DNA from: Nocardioides luteus
GTDB lineage: Bacteria > Actinomycetota > Actinomycetes > Propionibacteriales > Nocardioidaceae
Direction of reading: 5' to 3'
Assembly (NCBI RefSeq): GCF_014648595.1
Contig: NZ_BMRK01000027.1
Location: 1-49,968 of the forward strand
Length of the DNA stretch: 49,968 bases
This document shows, in pieces, positions 47,934-49,968 of this stretch. The first letter of the stretch is position 1. Each line of letters starts with the position of its first letter. A program made the position numbers and the translations under genes. Below the pieces are notes generated by a model, which was not told where the DNA came from, searched no databases, and saw only the letters and a list, made by a program, of their open reading frames with translations.

Positions 47934-48236
47934 GGCTGGGTAGACCCTCTTTCTGACGTAGGATGGGCAAGGCCCTGGTGGTTCGAGACCTTGCGAATGG
48001 GCACGTGGCGGGGATGTGTGAATGTCTTCACGTGCTTGCTGTCTCTAGAGTTCCAATAAATGGACTCCGAAACAACCCCTAACCAGTGTCTGCTTCGTCA
48101 CCGGACCGTAACACTCAATCCGCCTGAGGCTAGACAAATCGGTAACGCGGTGAGTTACCTATTTATTTCGTGGTGTATCCTCTCGCGGTCTCGGCTCGGT
48201 GAACAGCCGTTCCAGGCCATGGCCTAGGCTGCTGAG
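47934..48236. promoter_or_regulatory. 303-nt divergent promoter region of whiB and a membrane-protein gene
   Basis: No gene seen. It holds the CRP-like site (48017-48032), an inverted repeat GGTAAC-gcggtga-GTTACC (48141-48159), and on the plus strand TAGGCT (48225-48230) 6 nt before the GTG at 48237. TAGCCT (minus strand, 48126-48131) could be a distal whiB -10; a whiB promoter near the start codon is not obvious. Confidence 0.5.
48017..48032. promoter_or_regulatory. CRP/GlxR-like site upstream of whiB
   Basis: TGTGA-ATGTCT-TCACG matches 9 of 10 positions of TGTGA-N6-TCACA. M. tuberculosis whiB1 is known to be controlled by CRP (Rv3676), so a functional site here is plausible. Confidence 0.65.
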
Positions 48237-48614
48237 GTGACCGCGCTGCACCGCCCCCGGACCCTTCTGCTGACCGTGTTCGCCGCCGGCCTCGAGGCCG
48301 CCGCGATGCTGGTGTGGGCAGTGCTCGACTTCGTACGCATCCCCGACGCCGCCTCGCTCACGACCGCGATCGCGGGCGGCCTCTTCTTCCTGCTGTGTGC
48401 CGCCGGCATCGGCTGGTGCACCCTCATGATCTGGCGGCTGGAGTCGTGGTCGCGCGCGCCGCTCGTGCTCGTCCAGCTGATCGTGCTCGGCCTGGCCTGG
48501 AACCTGCGCGAGGACGTTGTCGTCGCCGCCGGCCTCGCGCTGGTGGCGGTGATCGCCCTCGTCGGCATCTTCGCGCCGCCGAGCATCGCCGCGCTCGAGG
48601 AGCGCGAGGTCTAG
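48237..48614 (+). CDS. Small integral membrane protein (125 aa)
   Basis: Four predicted membrane helices: about 8-31 (TLLLTVFAAGLEAAAMLVWAVL), 41-64 (TTAIAGGLFFLLCAAGIGWCTL), 74-90 (APLVLVQLIVLGLAWNL) and 95-114 (VVAAGLALVAVIALVGIF). A common actinobacterial type without known function. GTG 48237 is leaderless (TAGGCT, 6 nt upstream). The last 4 nt overlap the end of the convergent sigF gene. Confidence 0.7.
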   Translation: MTALHRPRTLLLTVFAAGLEAAAMLVWAVLDFVRIPDAASLTTAIAGGLFFLLCAAGIGWCTLMIWRLESWSRAPLVLVQLIVLGLAWNLREDVVVAAGLALVAVIALVGIFAPPSIAALEEREV

Positions 48615-49408
48615 TCCTCCTCCAGCGCCTTGCGGAGCCGGGCGAGGGACCGGTTGAGCAGCCGGGAGACCTGCATCTGGGAGACGCCCAGCTCAGCGGC
48701 GATCTCGGTCTGGGTCTTGCTGCGGAAGAACTTCAGCATCAGCACCTGCTTCTCGTGGGCGGAGAGGCTGTCGAGCACCGGCTTGATCGACTCCCGCACC
48801 TCGACGTCGTCCAGCCGCAGATCGTGGGCGGTCAGGGAGTCGAGCATCGGCGCGGCGTCGTCGCTCTCGGAGTCGAGGGACAGCGCTGCGTACGCGTTGC
48901 CGGACTCCAGTCCCTCCACGACGGTCTCCAGGCTGACGCCGAGCCGGGCGGCCAGGTCGCGGGCCGTGGGGGAGCGGCCGAGCTCCTGGGAGAGCTCGGC
49001 GGTGGCGTCGCGGAGGTTCTGCTGCAGGTCGCGCAGGCGCCGCGGCACGCTGACGGCCCAGCGGCTGTCGCGGAAGTAGCGCTTGATCTCGCCCAGGATC
49101 GTGGGCACGGCGTAGGTCGAGAACTCCACGTCGCGGGAGAGGTCGTAGCGGTCGACGGCGTTGAGAAGGCCGACCACGCCGACCTGGACGAGGTCCTCAT
49201 GGGGCTCGCCGCGACCGTAGAACTGCGAGGCGCAGTACTCCACCAGCGCCATGTTGAGGTGGACCAGCTCGTCGCGGGCGCTGGTGCGCTCCGCGTCGGT
49301 CAGGTCGTGCTCTGCCAGGGCCGTGAAGAGCTCCCGGGAGCGGGCGCGGGCGTCGTCCACCTCGCGGGTGCTCCTGGATCTCGACGACCGAATCGTCTGA
49401 TGCGCCAT
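48611..49408 (-). CDS. sigF: SigB/SigF/SigG-family RNA polymerase sigma factor
   Basis: Group 3 sigma factor of 265 aa. Region 2 LVHLNMALVEYCASQFYGRGEPHEDLVQVGVVGLLNAVDRYD and FSTYAVPTILGEIKRYFRDSRW; region 3 VPRRLRDLQQNLRDA; region 4 LSAHEKQVLMLKFFRSKTQTEIAAELGVSQMQVSRLLNRSLARLRKAL. These are typical for stress/sporulation SigF of actinobacteria. ATG 49408 is 1 nt after the stop of the rsbW-like gene and is therefore the likely coupled start. Confidence 0.93.
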   Translation of the reverse strand: MAHQTIRSSRSRSTREVDDARARSRELFTALAEHDLTDAERTSARDELVHLNMALVEYCASQFYGRGEPHEDLVQVGVVGLLNAVDRYDLSRDVEFSTYAVPTILGEIKRYFRDSRWAVSVPRRLRDLQQNLRDATAELSQELGRSPTARDLAARLGVSLETVVEGLESGNAYAALSLDSESDDAAPMLDSLTAHDLRLDDVEVRESIKPVLDSLSAHEKQVLMLKFFRSKTQTEIAAELGVSQMQVSRLLNRSLARLRKALEED

Positions 49409-49409
49409 G

Positions 49410-49790
49410 TCAGCGCGCGGCTCCAGGCGGGGTCGCTCCCGCGACCAGCGAGATCCTGAGCCGGTCACCGTCGGGAGTGGCGGTGACGCCGCGCGCCAGG
49501 GTGGTCAGCACCTGCCAGGCGAAGCTGGCCCTGTCGATCACCGCCTCGGTGTCGCAGGTGGTGGTCACGGTGACCCCGACGGTGTCCTCGCCGAGGTCGA
49601 AGACGACCTCCAGCTCCGCGTTCTCGGCGGCACACTCGAGACAGAGCGCGGCCGCCTCGCTGACCGCCATCCGCAGGTCCTCGATGTCCTCGAGCGTGAA
49701 GTCGAGGCGCGCAGCGAGCGCTGCAGTCGTCGTACGCAGCACGGAGACGTAAGCACCTTCGGCAGGAAGGCGCATCTCGACCTGGGGCAT
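49410..49790 (-). CDS. rsbW: Anti-sigma factor, RsbW/UsfX-type ATP-binding protein
   Basis: GHKL-fold protein of 126 aa: EMRLPAEGAYVSVLR at the start, N-box-like LEDIEDLRMAVSEAAALCLE, and VVFDLGEDTVGVTVTTTCD. The canonical glycine-rich G-boxes are poorly developed, as in other actinobacterial UsfX proteins. It should hold SigF inactive until an anti-anti-sigma factor releases it; none is in the window. The gene order rsbW-sigF matches usfX-sigF of M. tuberculosis. AGAAGG lies 13 nt before the ATG, a weak ribosome site. Confidence 0.88.
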   Translation of the reverse strand: MPQVEMRLPAEGAYVSVLRTTTAALAARLDFTLEDIEDLRMAVSEAAALCLECAAENAELEVVFDLGEDTVGVTVTTTCDTEAVIDRASFAWQVLTTLARGVTATPDGDRLRISLVAGATPPGAAR

Positions 49791-49864
49791 CTGGGTTGTC
49801 AGTCCTTCTGGTGGGAGTCCCGTCGATTATGCATCGAGATCACGCGGACCGTGCCGTCAACCCA

Positions 49865-49896
49865 CCACAGCCGCCCCGCGAACGGGACGGCTGTGG
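49865..49896 (-). terminator. Terminator of the partial minus-strand gene
   Basis: 14-bp stem CCACAGCCGCCCCG / CGGGACGGCTGTGG with a CGAA loop. The single mismatch becomes a G-U pair in minus-strand RNA, so it belongs to the gene ending at 49920, 24 nt away. Confidence 0.8.
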
Positions 49897-49919
49897 GGGA
49901 TGCTGAGATGAAGAGAGGC

Positions 49920-49968
49920 TCAGGCCTTCTTGGTGGCCCAGAAGATCTCGGCGATCTCGTCGATCTTG
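49920..49968 (-). CDS. C-terminal fragment of an unidentified protein
   Basis: Minus-strand open frame cut by the window edge; the last 15 residues are KIDEIAEIFWATKKA followed by TGA. A terminator hairpin 24 nt downstream supports a real gene end. The fragment is too short to identify. Confidence 0.55.
   Translation of the reverse strand, partial: KIDEIAEIFWATKKA

Overview
The window is chromosomal DNA from a very GC-rich actinobacterium, most likely a Nocardioides-like member of the Propionibacteriales (family placement is inference). The evidence is a WhiB protein, a mycothiol-type SigR/RsrA pair, PdtaS, an F420-type LLM oxidoreductase, the 24-residue ribosomal protein bL37, and very frequent leaderless starts (a TANNNT-like -10 box 6-8 nt before ATG/GTG). 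No tRNA, rRNA, CRISPR array, transposase or phage module was seen.

Layout. 1-7.2 kb: an amidohydrolase, an orphan N6-adenine methyltransferase, an acyl-CoA thioesterase divergent from an aldehyde dehydrogenase across a KstR-like operator, an alpha/beta hydrolase and an EcsC-type protein. 7.2-13.5 kb: a SNF2-type ATPase, a thioredoxin with a SigR-type promoter, chorismate mutase, and an alditol oxidase divergent from a secreted GH10 xylanase whose promoter carries a perfect CRP/GlxR site. 13.5-19.8 kb: a minus-strand cluster for the lower reductive pyrimidine pathway (beta-ureidopropionase, dihydropyrimidinase, F420/LLM enzyme, beta-alanine-type aminotransferase, CoA-acylating semialdehyde dehydrogenase). 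20-26.7 kb: DUF445, S4 and FKBP proteins, a two-component system whose kinase is fused in frame to a DUF4173-like membrane domain, and a CBS protein. 26.7-34.6 kb: housekeeping genes (hisN, rsgA, aroA, yedK) around an ECF sigma factor carrying its own zinc finger, membrane segment and extracellular Ig-like domains.

35.3-44 kb is a self-contained pentose island: a sugar-acid dehydratase and a GguC/AraD1-like FAH enzyme, a LacI repressor, a two-permease ABC importer with lipoprotein, and a GH51 arabinofuranosidase. One operator type (TTAC-N-ACGT-N-GTAA) lies in front of both divisions. The island sits between yedK and sigR, inside a gene order (rsgA-aroA-yedK ... sigR-rsrA-pdtaS-whiB) that resembles the Mycobacterium tuberculosis Rv3228-Rv3219 region. 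44-50 kb: sigR-rsrA with an autoregulatory promoter able to give a longer SigR isoform, bL37, a DUF2785-like protein, pdtaS, whiB with a CRP-like site, a small membrane protein, and an rsbW-sigF pair.

The least explained structures are two intergenic arrays of an exactly 21-bp repeat that switches orientation part-way (3157-3282 with 4+2 units; 21783-22118 with 8+8 units), and a nested set of inverted repeats between aroA and rsgA. The sigma/anti-sigma/membrane/Ig fusion, the kinase-DUF4173 fusion and the F420 enzyme replacing a visible dihydropyrimidine dehydrogenase are the most interesting proteins.
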